DNA from: Aliarcobacter sp.
Lineage (GTDB): Bacteria > Campylobacterota > Campylobacteria > Campylobacterales > Arcobacteraceae
Reading direction: 5' to 3'
Assembly (NCBI GenBank): GCA_023268955.1
Contig: JALRJW010000337.1
Span: 1 to 6,420 of the forward strand
Length of the DNA: 6,420 nucleotides
Positions 1-5,648 of the stretch are shown here, in pieces (within the stretch, counting starts at the first letter, position 1; every line of letters begins with the position of its first letter). Below the pieces are notes generated by a model. It was given only the letters and a program-made list of their open reading frames with translations. It did not search any database and was not told the DNA's origin. Position numbers and translations under genes: made by a program.

Positions 1-2
1 GA

Positions 3-113
3 TCTAATGAGCTTAAGCAAATGAATAAAATCGAGAGCAATAAAAAGGTTTATAAAATTTTAGAAAAGGAATTAATCAACAAATTATTTATAAAAAGATT
101 ATTAAACTTTTGA
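3..113 (+). other. Possible out-of-frame N-terminal remnant of the AmgK-like kinase
   Basis: This frame is open from the window edge for 36 codons and stops at TGA 111-113, immediately where the downstream kinase frame takes over. It reads Lys/Asn/Ile-rich, with a stretch VYKILEKE that would fit just ahead of the kinase's NQQIIYKKIIKLLNKIQ segment (codons from 74 on in the next frame). A small frame slip near 71-74 would join the two. The ATP-binding N-lobe expected before this point is not seen, so the region is either truncated by the window edge or damaged. The match is by eye and weak, and the stretch could be noise in very AT-rich DNA. Confidence 0.3.
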
Positions 114-751
114 ACAAAATTCAGAAAATAAAAGATAAAAAAGTTAAAACTTTTAAAAAATTAAACTACCAGTTAAAAAAATATTCTAGAAAAACTTTAT
201 ATGAAGAAGCGATATTGTTCTGCAATTGGTATGCACCAAGAATCTTAGATAAAAAGAATTTGTTAAATACTAATTCAAATTTAAGAAAACAATTTAAATA
301 TTTGATTAAGTCATTAAAATTTAAAAATGATACATTCGTTCATAGAGATTTTCATGTATCAAATATAATGTTTAATAAAAAAGAATTTGGATTAATTGAT
401 AGTCAAGATGCTTTAATTGGAAATTTTGCTTATGATCTCGCTTCATTAGTTGATGATGTTCGATTTAGAACTACTGTTAGTCAAAAAAATAAAATAATTA
501 AATTTTTTTTAAAATCGAACCCTAAAATCAATAAAGAAAAATTTAAAAATGATTTTGAAATTTTGTCAGTTCTAAGAAATCTTAAAATTATTGGAATATT
601 TTCCAGATTATCTGCTCGAGACAAAAAAAATAATTATTTAAAATTAATACCTTATGCTTGGGAATTAATTAACTTAAGAATAAATCAAAATAGAGTTTTT
701 GAAAAATTAAAAAAAATATTGAAATCTAATTTTCCAAAACAAATAAAATAA
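110..751 (+). CDS. amgK: AmgK-like sugar kinase (APH fold), N-terminally truncated
   Basis: This is the C-lobe of a phosphotransferase of the aminoglycoside/choline kinase fold. Counting from the TTG at 110, residues 78-85 are the Brenner motif HRDFHVSN (catalytic Asp80, Asn85). Residues 95-100 (LIDSQD) carry the metal-binding Asp97, followed by GNFAYDLASLVDD. This arrangement is that of AmgK, the anomeric MurNAc/GlcNAc kinase of the cytoplasmic peptidoglycan-recycling route that feeds MurU. Family members are about 330 residues, so roughly the first 110 are missing. The TTG is probably not the true start, because the frame is open back to 56 and continues the protein (IIYKKIIKLLNKIQKIK). About 38 of 213 residues are Lys, much richer than the genes to the right and SAR11-like. 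The family call is firm; the exact sugar substrate is inferred. Confidence 0.7.
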   Translation: MNKIQKIKDKKVKTFKKLNYQLKKYSRKTLYEEAILFCNWYAPRILDKKNLLNTNSNLRKQFKYLIKSLKFKNDTFVHRDFHVSNIMFNKKEFGLIDSQDALIGNFAYDLASLVDDVRFRTTVSQKNKIIKFFLKSNPKINKEKFKNDFEILSVLRNLKIIGIFSRLSARDKKNNYLKLIPYAWELINLRINQNRVFEKLKKILKSNFPKQIK

Positions 752-790
752 ATAAATGAAGCTTATGAAATAATCAAAAAAGATAGAGGT
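752..790. other. Probable chimeric junction (left)
   Basis: The kinase gene ends at 751, and by about 785 the sequence belongs to a Campylobacterota-type operon. Before it, codon and amino acid use are extremely Lys/Asn-rich; after it they are more balanced. An ATG at 756-758 opens only five codons (MKLMK) before TAA, as a truncated next gene would. A different frame at 755-796 reads as a gene tail. The exact breakpoint cannot be fixed from sequence because both sides are AT-rich. A genuine gene boundary within one genome remains possible. Confidence 0.5.
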
Positions 791-796
791 ATTTAG
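755..796 (+). other. Possible C-terminal tail of a lost upstream operon gene
   Basis: Thirteen sense codons ending at TAG 794-796 read NEAYEIIKKDRGI. The stop lies one base before the TTG start of the next gene, the spacing expected of translationally coupled operon genes. If the left junction is real, this would be the last piece of the original upstream Campylobacterota gene. It is too short for a family call and could be chance. Confidence 0.3.
785..790 (+). promoter_or_regulatory. Ribosome binding site for the TTG-started BFD-like protein
   Basis: AGAGGT sits 7 bases before the TTG at 798. No ATG or GTG exists in that frame between the upstream stop (771-773) and the first Cys motif, so this site decides the TTG start. 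Confidence 0.55.
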
Positions 797-797
797 T

Positions 798-1025
798 TTG
801 TTTGAATTTGAAGATAATTATGAAGTATGTAATTGTAAAAAAGTTACTTTAGGAAACTTAAAAGATGCCATTTTAAACAATAATGCATCAACTCTTAGTG
901 ATATTCAAGAAATGACTACAGCAGGTACTGATTGTAGACACTGTATGTTTCCTGAAGGTGATTTTGGTAAAATAAAGAAAAAAATATATTGTAAAGATAT
1001 TTTAAAAGAATTGAAAAAGGATTAA
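798..1025 (+). CDS. BFD-like [2Fe-2S]-binding mini-protein 1
   Basis: This 75-residue protein consists of little more than a bacterioferritin-associated-ferredoxin-like domain. Such domains bind a [2Fe-2S] cluster through a Cys-x-Cys and a Cys-x-x-Cys pair, here Cys11/Cys13 and Cys46/Cys49, with the family's VTLG turn directly after the first pair. An extra Cys65 lies in the basic C-terminal tail. It starts with TTG, supported by AGAGGT at 785-790. The next gene, 7 bases downstream, is a diverged copy sharing the same Cys spacing (CNCKKVTLG against CTCKNVTLG), so the pair arose by duplication or both derive from a NifU/nitrite-reductase-type domain. Likely roles are cytoplasmic electron transfer or iron-sulfur delivery. 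The sequence names no partner, and nothing points to bacterioferritin nearby. Confidence 0.8.
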   Translation: MFEFEDNYEVCNCKKVTLGNLKDAILNNNASTLSDIQEMTTAGTDCRHCMFPEGDFGKIKKKIYCKDILKELKKD

Positions 1026-1032
1026 GTTTAAA

Positions 1033-1263
1033 ATGGCTAGAAACTTTCCACACTCTTATGTTGTGTGCACTTGTAAAAATGTAACTTTAGGTGAGATTAT
1101 TCATGCAATTAAAGAAAGAGGCGCTAAAACCCTAGATGATTTAGATAACTTAACAGATGCTGGTTCATGTTGCGGATCTTGTAAAAATGCTCAAAGCGAT
1201 ATTGGTGCTGAAAAAATGGAACTATATTTAGAAGAGATTTTAAATAAATTCAATGGAAAATAA
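1033..1263 (+). CDS. BFD-like [2Fe-2S]-binding mini-protein 2
   Basis: This is the second tandem BFD-like protein, 76 residues. The cluster ligands are predicted as Cys12/Cys14 and Cys47/Cys50, within CTCKNVTLG and AGSCCGSC. An additional Cys46 next to the ligand Cys47 is absent from copy 1. The C-terminal part (EKMELYLEEILNKF) is acidic where copy 1 is basic, so the two may dock with different partners. The start is ATG 1033; a weak AAGG at 1017-1020 lies inside the end of copy 1, suggesting coupled translation. Its last 11 bases overlap the next gene. The cluster-binding call rests on the Cys pattern and VTLG turn; the physiological role is unknown. Confidence 0.82.
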   Translation: MARNFPHSYVVCTCKNVTLGEIIHAIKERGAKTLDDLDNLTDAGSCCGSCKNAQSDIGAEKMELYLEEILNKFNGK

Positions 1264-1483
1264 TTTGGAAGAACTTAGTAAATCTGAACTTATTGAAGAG
1301 ATAAAAAATCTCATTAAAATCAACCCTGAAGAAACAATTGAAATAAATCCCAATTACTTAAATTATTTTGAAATTGAAGAACTAATAGAAATAAAAAAGA
1401 AACTTACATACAAAAGAGAGAATTTTCAAGAAGAAAATGCACAATTTCTTGAAGAGATTTATAAAAAAACAAAAGAAGATTAG
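1253..1483 (+). CDS. Small acidic helical protein of unknown function
   Basis: I do not recognise this 76-residue protein. It is rich in Glu, Lys, Ile and Leu, has no Cys, signal peptide or membrane segment, and looks almost wholly helical. Two amphipathic stretches (about residues 3-22 and 39-72) are separated by a Pro/Asn-containing linker (INPEETIEINPNYLNYF, about 23-39). The ATG at 1253 lies inside the end of the preceding iron-sulfur gene, an 11-base overlap typical of translational coupling, so it probably acts in the same context. nadE follows after about 30 bases. It could be a small adaptor or coiled-coil partner; nothing in the sequence decides this. That it is a real gene is supported by the overlap and the tight packing. 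Confidence 0.65.
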   Translation: MENNLEELSKSELIEEIKNLIKINPEETIEINPNYLNYFEIEELIEIKKKLTYKRENFQEENAQFLEEIYKKTKED

Positions 1484-1500
1484 ATACAATATCCCTTATT

Positions 1501-1505
1501 AAGGA
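1501..1505 (+). promoter_or_regulatory. Ribosome binding site setting the nadE start
   Basis: AAGGA lies 8 bases before the ATG at 1514 but directly abuts and overlaps the in-frame ATG at 1505. The geometry therefore favours 1514 as the start, giving a protein beginning MIDWQN. Confidence 0.65.
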
Positions 1506-1513
1506 TGGATGTA

Positions 1514-2275
1514 ATGATTGACTGGCAAAATATTAAAGAACAATTAATTAATTTTTTACAAGAAGAAGTTAAGAAAACTGGATTAAACAAAGTAACTGTA
1601 GGTTTATCTGGTGGACTTGATTCAGCTGTTGTTGCTGTTTTATGTAAAGAGGCATTTGGTGATAATTTAAATTGTGTACTTATGCCTTCTCAGTTTTCTT
1701 CAAAGGAAAGTATCCAAGACGCTACGCAACTTTGTGAAAAATTTGATATCAAATATGAAACAATATCAATAGCTCCTATGGTTGAAGGGTTTATTGCTAA
1801 TATGAATGGTGATAGACTAAGAATTGGAAACTTTAGTGCAAGAATGAGAATGTCTGTATTATATGATGTATCTTCAAGGGAAAAATCACTTGTTGTTGGT
1901 ACTTCAAATAGAAGTGAGATTTTGCTTGGATACGGAACAATTTATGGTGATACAGCATGTGCAATTAATCCAATTGGTCAAATCTATAAAAGTGATGAGT
2001 TTGAATTTGCAAGATTTTTAGGAGTTACTGAAGCTATTTTAAATAAAGCTCCAAGTGCTGATTTATGGGAAGGTCAAAGTGATGAGGCTGAACTTGGATA
2101 CTCTTATAAGCAAATGGATGATGTTTTAAAAGAGTTGTTTGACAATGGTAAATCAGCTTCTGATTTAATTTCAAATGGTGTTGATGAAAATTTAGTGAAT
2201 ATGTGTACTAATAGATTTAAAGCAAATGAATTCAAAGGCAAAATGCCAACTATTGCAAATATCAAATGGAGCTAG
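1514..2275 (+). CDS. nadE: NAD synthetase, ammonia-dependent type (EC 6.3.1.5)
   Basis: It amidates deamido-NAD to NAD in the cytoplasm using ATP, the last step of NAD biosynthesis. From ATG 1514 it has 253 residues, the usual size of the single-domain form, and lacks the N-terminal glutaminase domain of the long form, so ammonia is the expected donor. The ATP-pyrophosphatase loop SGGLDS is at about residues 32-37. Further family signatures are GNFSARMRMS (105-114), GTSNRSE (129-135), GDTACAINPIG (145-155) and PSADLWEGQSDE (180-191). All catalytic motifs look intact. I prefer ATG 1514 to the ATG at 1505 because AAGGA at 1501-1505 is correctly spaced only for the former. The next gene starts 8 bases after the stop, so nadE appears to be expressed with the DegT homologue and lpxK. 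Confidence 0.95.
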   Translation: MIDWQNIKEQLINFLQEEVKKTGLNKVTVGLSGGLDSAVVAVLCKEAFGDNLNCVLMPSQFSSKESIQDATQLCEKFDIKYETISIAPMVEGFIANMNGDRLRIGNFSARMRMSVLYDVSSREKSLVVGTSNRSEILLGYGTIYGDTACAINPIGQIYKSDEFEFARFLGVTEAILNKAPSADLWEGQSDEAELGYSYKQMDDVLKELFDNGKSASDLISNGVDENLVNMCTNRFKANEFKGKMPTIANIKWS

Positions 2276-2283
2276 TTTAAAGT

Positions 2284-3423
2284 ATGAAAAGAAATATCCC
2301 AATATTTAGAGCTTCAGTTGATAATGAAGAATTAAATCAATTAAAACAAGTTTTAGATTCAAAAGATTTTTTATCAAAAGTTGTAGAACTTGAAAATAAA
2401 ATTGAAGAGTTTACAGGTGCTGATTATGCAATAGCAACTGCAACATCAACGGCTGCTTTGCATTTAGCATTAAGTTCAATAAAACTTAAAAGAGGGGACA
2501 AGATAATAATGTCTGTAAACTCTTTTGTAAACTTACCAGAAGTTGTTAGACATTTTGATGCTGAGCCTATTTTTGTGGATATTAATCCTGACGATATGAA
2601 TATTGACCTTGATAAATTTGAACAAGTTCTAAAAGATAATGATTCAAAAAAATTAAGGGGTGCAATTATCACTTTTGTTGGAGGTAGAACTCCTGATTTA
2701 GATAGATTGTATGATATTGTTGAAAAATATGGAATTATTTTAATTGAAGATTGCAGATCAAGCCTTGGTGTAACATACAAAGGTAAAATGGTTGGAAATC
2801 TAAGAGCTGATATGACGGTATTTTCAACTAATCCATCTATTTCTAGATATGCTGTAAGTAGATCAGGAGTTATTGTTACAAATAATGAAGAAATAGCAAA
2901 TAAAGCAAAACTTTTAAGAACTCACGCACTTACAACAACTTATGATAGTTATGGAAACTTAGATTATCTTTACGATGTTGTAGATATTGGTCATAAGTAC
3001 GATTTATCTGAGTTAGATGCTGCATATTCAGTGGCTCAGCTTAAAAAAACTGAAAGATTTGTAAAAAGAAGAAAATATATTGCAGCACTTTACACTAAAA
3101 GATTAAGTGACGTTAAGCATATTGAGATTCCTTCATATACTGAAGATAATATATTTACACAATTTATTATAAAAGTATCAAGAAATAGAGATGCTTTTGC
3201 TAGAGAACTTAAAGAAAGAGGTGTAGCAACTGCTTTACACTATATTCCTTTACATTTATTATCTTACTATAAAAATAAATATTCAATCAAAATTACAGCA
3301 TTTCCAAATGCTTTAAATAACTATCAACAAATTCTATCTCTTCCTATTTATGATAGTTTAACTGATGAAGAAGCAAATTATGTATGTGACCAAATTATCG
3401 ATGTTGCTTCTCAATGGATATAA
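2284..3423 (+). CDS. DegT/DnrJ/EryC1/StrS aminotransferase homologue lacking the catalytic lysine
   Basis: This full-length (379-residue) fold-type I member belongs to the family that normally aminates keto-sugar nucleotides with PLP. Conserved parts are TSTAALHLAL (55-64), AEPIFVDINPDDMNID (93-108), the PLP-ring-binding IED (154-156), the AAYSVAQL segment (246-253) and ALHYIPLH (317-324). The usual FSFHxTK motif, whose Lys forms the Schiff base, is replaced by FSTNPSIS (180-187). Ile186 or Ser187 falls at the Lys position, and no Lys occurs between Lys168 and Lys207. The GEGG element has become SRSG (192-195), and the normal NYR-type motif is HKYD (237-240). Classical transamination is therefore unlikely. 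It may act as a regulator or structural partner, or perform Lys-independent chemistry. It lies 8 bases after nadE and 15 before lpxK, suggesting a cell-envelope role. Confidence 0.85.
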   Translation: MKRNIPIFRASVDNEELNQLKQVLDSKDFLSKVVELENKIEEFTGADYAIATATSTAALHLALSSIKLKRGDKIIMSVNSFVNLPEVVRHFDAEPIFVDINPDDMNIDLDKFEQVLKDNDSKKLRGAIITFVGGRTPDLDRLYDIVEKYGIILIEDCRSSLGVTYKGKMVGNLRADMTVFSTNPSISRYAVSRSGVIVTNNEEIANKAKLLRTHALTTTYDSYGNLDYLYDVVDIGHKYDLSELDAAYSVAQLKKTERFVKRRKYIAALYTKRLSDVKHIEIPSYTEDNIFTQFIIKVSRNRDAFARELKERGVATALHYIPLHLLSYYKNKYSIKITAFPNALNNYQQILSLPIYDSLTDEEANYVCDQIIDVASQWI

Positions 3424-3425
3424 TT

Positions 3426-3430
3426 TAGGT
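3426..3430 (+). promoter_or_regulatory. Ribosome binding site for the TTG start of lpxK
   Basis: TAGGT lies 8 bases before the TTG at 3439. The first in-frame ATG would remove about 35 residues, including most of the N-terminal membrane anchor, so the TTG is preferred. Confidence 0.45.
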
Positions 3431-3438
3431 TAATTATT

Positions 3439-4392
3439 TTGAATAATAACAATCTTCATTTGTGGATAGAAGAGTATCTCTTCTTTCCAAAACCTTTTCA
3501 GCAATTTATCTCTTATTTATTATTGCCTTTAACTTTTGTTTATATGCTTATTATCTTTTTAAAAAGAGCTATGGCTAAACAAATAGATTTTGGTATTCCT
3601 ATTATTAGTATAGGAAATATTATTGTTGGTGGAAGTGGAAAAACACCTGTTACTATTAAACTTGCTAAAAATTATGAAAAACCTTGTGTAATTTTAAGGG
3701 GTTATGGTAGAAAATCTAAAGGTTTATATGTAATTTCTCAAAATGGAAATATACTAGAAGATATAAATATAAGCGGTGATGAAGCTATGCTTTTGGCAAA
3801 ATCATTGACAAATGCAACGGTTATTGTTAGTGAAGATAGAAAAAAAGCTATTTTAAAAGCAAAAGAGTTAGGTTGCAAAATTATATTTTTGGATGATGGT
3901 TTTTCAAAATATGACATCAAAAAATTTAATATTCTACTAAGACCTAAAAAAGAGCCTACAAATATTTTTTGTTTACCAAGTGGTGGATATAGAGAACCAA
4001 AAGGTTTTTATATGCATGCTGATATAGAGCTAAAAGAGGGTGATGATTTTGAAAGAATCATAACTTTTAAACAAAATAATCAAGAAATTAAAAACTTGCC
4101 TGATAAATTAGTTTTGCTTACAGCTATCTCAAAACCAACAAGACTTTTAGAATATTTGCCTAAAAATACTATTTTGGAATCTTTTCCTGACCATTATGAT
4201 TTTAGTGATGAAGATATCAAGAATATAAAAGAAAAATTTGAAGATTTTACTTTTATTACAACAGGAAAAGACTTAGTAAAATTAGATAAATATGATTTTA
4301 AAGATATCATTTTAATGGATTTAGATATAAGATTTAGTGATAAAGTAGAGTTTTTTATTCTTGATGAATACTTACAAGAATTTAAAGAATAA
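3439..4392 (+). CDS. lpxK: Tetraacyldisaccharide 4'-kinase (EC 2.7.1.130)
   Basis: LpxK adds the 4'-phosphate to the lipid A disaccharide at the inner face of the cytoplasmic membrane, so the source organism makes lipopolysaccharide. The 317-residue length is normal for the family. An N-terminal hydrophobic segment (about residues 20-42) is the expected membrane anchor. The Walker A loop GGSGKTP (64-70) lies within GNIIVGGSGKTP. LRGYGRKSKG (86-95), SGDEAMLLA (112-120), SEDR (131-134) and LDDGFSKYDI (151-160) follow in family order. DDGFSK instead of DDGFQH is the form I associate with Campylobacterota LpxK and is not a defect. The start is TTG, fixed by TAGGT at 3426-3430 and by the N-terminal reading LHLWIEEYLFFP, which resembles its relatives. 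It is the last gene of the plus-strand operon, followed by a hairpin. Confidence 0.93.
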   Translation: MNNNNLHLWIEEYLFFPKPFQQFISYLLLPLTFVYMLIIFLKRAMAKQIDFGIPIISIGNIIVGGSGKTPVTIKLAKNYEKPCVILRGYGRKSKGLYVISQNGNILEDINISGDEAMLLAKSLTNATVIVSEDRKKAILKAKELGCKIIFLDDGFSKYDIKKFNILLRPKKEPTNIFCLPSGGYREPKGFYMHADIELKEGDDFERIITFKQNNQEIKNLPDKLVLLTAISKPTRLLEYLPKNTILESFPDHYDFSDEDIKNIKEKFEDFTFITTGKDLVKLDKYDFKDIILMDLDIRFSDKVEFFILDEYLQEFKE

Positions 4393-4419
4393 TTTCTTAA
4401 ATATATATTTGTAATTAAA

Positions 4420-4445
4420 CATAATATGGAAAAAACCATATTATG
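4420..4445. terminator. Bidirectional terminator between convergent genes
   Basis: A perfect 10-bp inverted repeat (CATAATATGG, then CCATATTATG) surrounds a 6-base A loop. On the plus strand it is followed by CAAATTTTTAATTTT; on the minus strand the downstream side reads GTTTAATTACAAATATATATTT. It lies 27 bases after the lpxK stop and 7 bases after the stop of the minus-strand ligase, so it can end transcription from both sides. The stem is AT-rich with only two GC pairs at the loop and one at the base, so it is moderate in strength. Confidence 0.7.
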
Positions 4446-4452
4446 CAAATTT

Positions 4453-5634
4453 TTAATTTTGTATTACATGACTAACAAATTTACTCATATTGTTAAGGAT
4501 TTTTTCACCCCTTCTAAATCCTAAACCACACCCTTCATAGGCAAAGAAAACACCTGCTTGGTATGAATTTCCATTTTCATCTGTTGGAAGTTCAACATAC
4601 TCTTGATAAATGGCTTTATGACCTTCATATACGCCTTGAGTTTCTACATCTATGCTTCCATCAGCATTTATGATTTTAGTATTAGCACCTTCTCTTCCAA
4701 AACATCTTTTTTCAACTTGTTTTTTATTTTCTAAAGGTTCAAAAGAAGTTTCTAAAAGTAGGGGATGATTTGGGAATAAATCCCATAAAATCTTCATAAA
4801 ACCTTTTGATTGGAACATCAAAGTATATGCAGGATTAAAAATAATTGCCTTTTTTTCTTTAATGATTTCTGTTAAGATTAAAGCTAATTCAGACTCTTGT
4901 ATAGCTATATCTTCCCAAGGAATAAGCTTAAACCAAAATTCGAAAAGTTCATCATCTTTGAAAATTCCTTCATCACTAAAGTTTACATTTTCAATATATT
5001 CAAAATCAGTGTTAAATCCAATTTCACTAGCAATATTTTGCAATAATTTCGTTGTATTTATATCTTCACTTGAACTTGAAATAGAAGAAAATAAAATTTT
5101 CCAACCAAGTTTTGAATAGTATTCATCAAACTTTTCAATATCGCTATCAAGTGTAATAATTCTTTTAAAGTTATCTTTTAAAGCTTCATACAAATTGTTA
5201 AATTGACTAGCATCTTCCATTCCATTTGCTTTTAAAAGTGCCCATTGAATAATAGCTGTTTCAAAAAGTGAAGTTGGAGTATCTGCATTAAATTCTATAA
5301 GTTTTATAGGTTTTCCATCAATTCCACCTGCTAAATCAAATCTTGAATACAAATGCCAGTGAACATCACTATCCCATGATTCTTTAATAACTTCAACCAA
5401 GTTAAATGGAATATTTATTTCATGGAATAAATCATTTTGAATAACATAATCACCAGCTTCACAAAACATATCATATAGCTCATTTACAGCTTCATAATAA
5501 TTGTTTGCTTCTTGTTCTGAAATAACTACAATTTCATCAGCGATGTAAGAAGTTTCATCTTTATCTGTGTGCCATGTAAAACCTATTGAATCTAAGTATT
5601 CAGGGGTTAGTGGGTTTAATTTTTCTAATCTCAT
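4453..5634 (-). CDS. GspS/YgiC-like ATP-grasp amide ligase
   Basis: This 393-residue protein is a stand-alone synthetase domain of the glutathionylspermidine synthase family, without the N-terminal amidase of E. coli Gss. Its length matches the YgiC/YjfC subgroup. Visible family signatures are YSRFDLAGG (96-104), KLIEFNADTPTSLFE (111-125; Glu114 and Asn116 probably bind magnesium), WFKLIPWED (234-242), LLETSFEP (293-300) and EKRCFGREGAN (308-318), a nucleotide-binding stretch. These enzymes use ATP to activate a carboxylate and join it to an amine. True glutathionylspermidine synthesis is not implied, and the substrate of the subgroup is unsettled. The ATG at 5634 is preceded by AAAGGA (5648-5643), which overlaps the stop of the UPF0323 gene, so the two are translated together. 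The same pairing is, as I recall, Cj0371/Cj0372 in Campylobacter jejuni. Confidence 0.88.
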   Translation of the reverse strand: MRLEKLNPLTPEYLDSIGFTWHTDKDETSYIADEIVVISEQEANNYYEAVNELYDMFCEAGDYVIQNDLFHEINIPFNLVEVIKESWDSDVHWHLYSRFDLAGGIDGKPIKLIEFNADTPTSLFETAIIQWALLKANGMEDASQFNNLYEALKDNFKRIITLDSDIEKFDEYYSKLGWKILFSSISSSSEDINTTKLLQNIASEIGFNTDFEYIENVNFSDEGIFKDDELFEFWFKLIPWEDIAIQESELALILTEIIKEKKAIIFNPAYTLMFQSKGFMKILWDLFPNHPLLLETSFEPLENKKQVEKRCFGREGANTKIINADGSIDVETQGVYEGHKAIYQEYVELPTDENGNSYQAGVFFAYEGCGLGFRRGEKILNNMSKFVSHVIQN

Positions 5635-5642
5635 TTTATATG

Positions 5643-5648
5643 TCCTTT
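5643..5648 (-). promoter_or_regulatory. Ribosome binding site of the ATP-grasp gene, overlapping the upstream stop
   Basis: On the minus strand, AAAGGA shares its first two bases with the TAA stop of the lipoprotein gene (5649-5647) and stands 8 bases before the ligase ATG. This arrangement suggests that ribosomes ending the first gene reinitiate on the second. Confidence 0.6.

Noticed and set aside
1505..1513. ATG at 1505 as the nadE start
   Set aside because: Its only Shine-Dalgarno-like sequence, AAGGA, overlaps the codon itself; the spacing suits the in-frame ATG at 1514.
2424..2780. Minus-strand open frame of 118 codons inside the DegT gene
   Set aside because: It is antisense to clear family motifs of the aminotransferase homologue, has no ribosome binding site, and its protein looks like no known domain.
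3738..3920. Minus-strand open frame inside lpxK
   Set aside because: It is a shadow of the LpxK coding region covering the conserved SGDEA and DDGF segments on the other strand.
3889..3920. LpxK with DDGFSK instead of DDGFQH, as a possible active-site loss
   Set aside because: As I recall, Campylobacter LpxK also has Ser-Lys here (DDAFSK), so this is a lineage form; the Walker A and Asp-Asp residues are intact.
4194..4448. Minus-strand open frame covering the end of lpxK and the hairpin
   Set aside because: It would run through the terminator stem, and its protein is a reverse image of AT-rich coding sequence.
4862..5119. Plus-strand open frame inside the ATP-grasp gene
   Set aside because: It is antisense to the ligase, Ser/Ile-rich low-complexity, with no domain and no start context.
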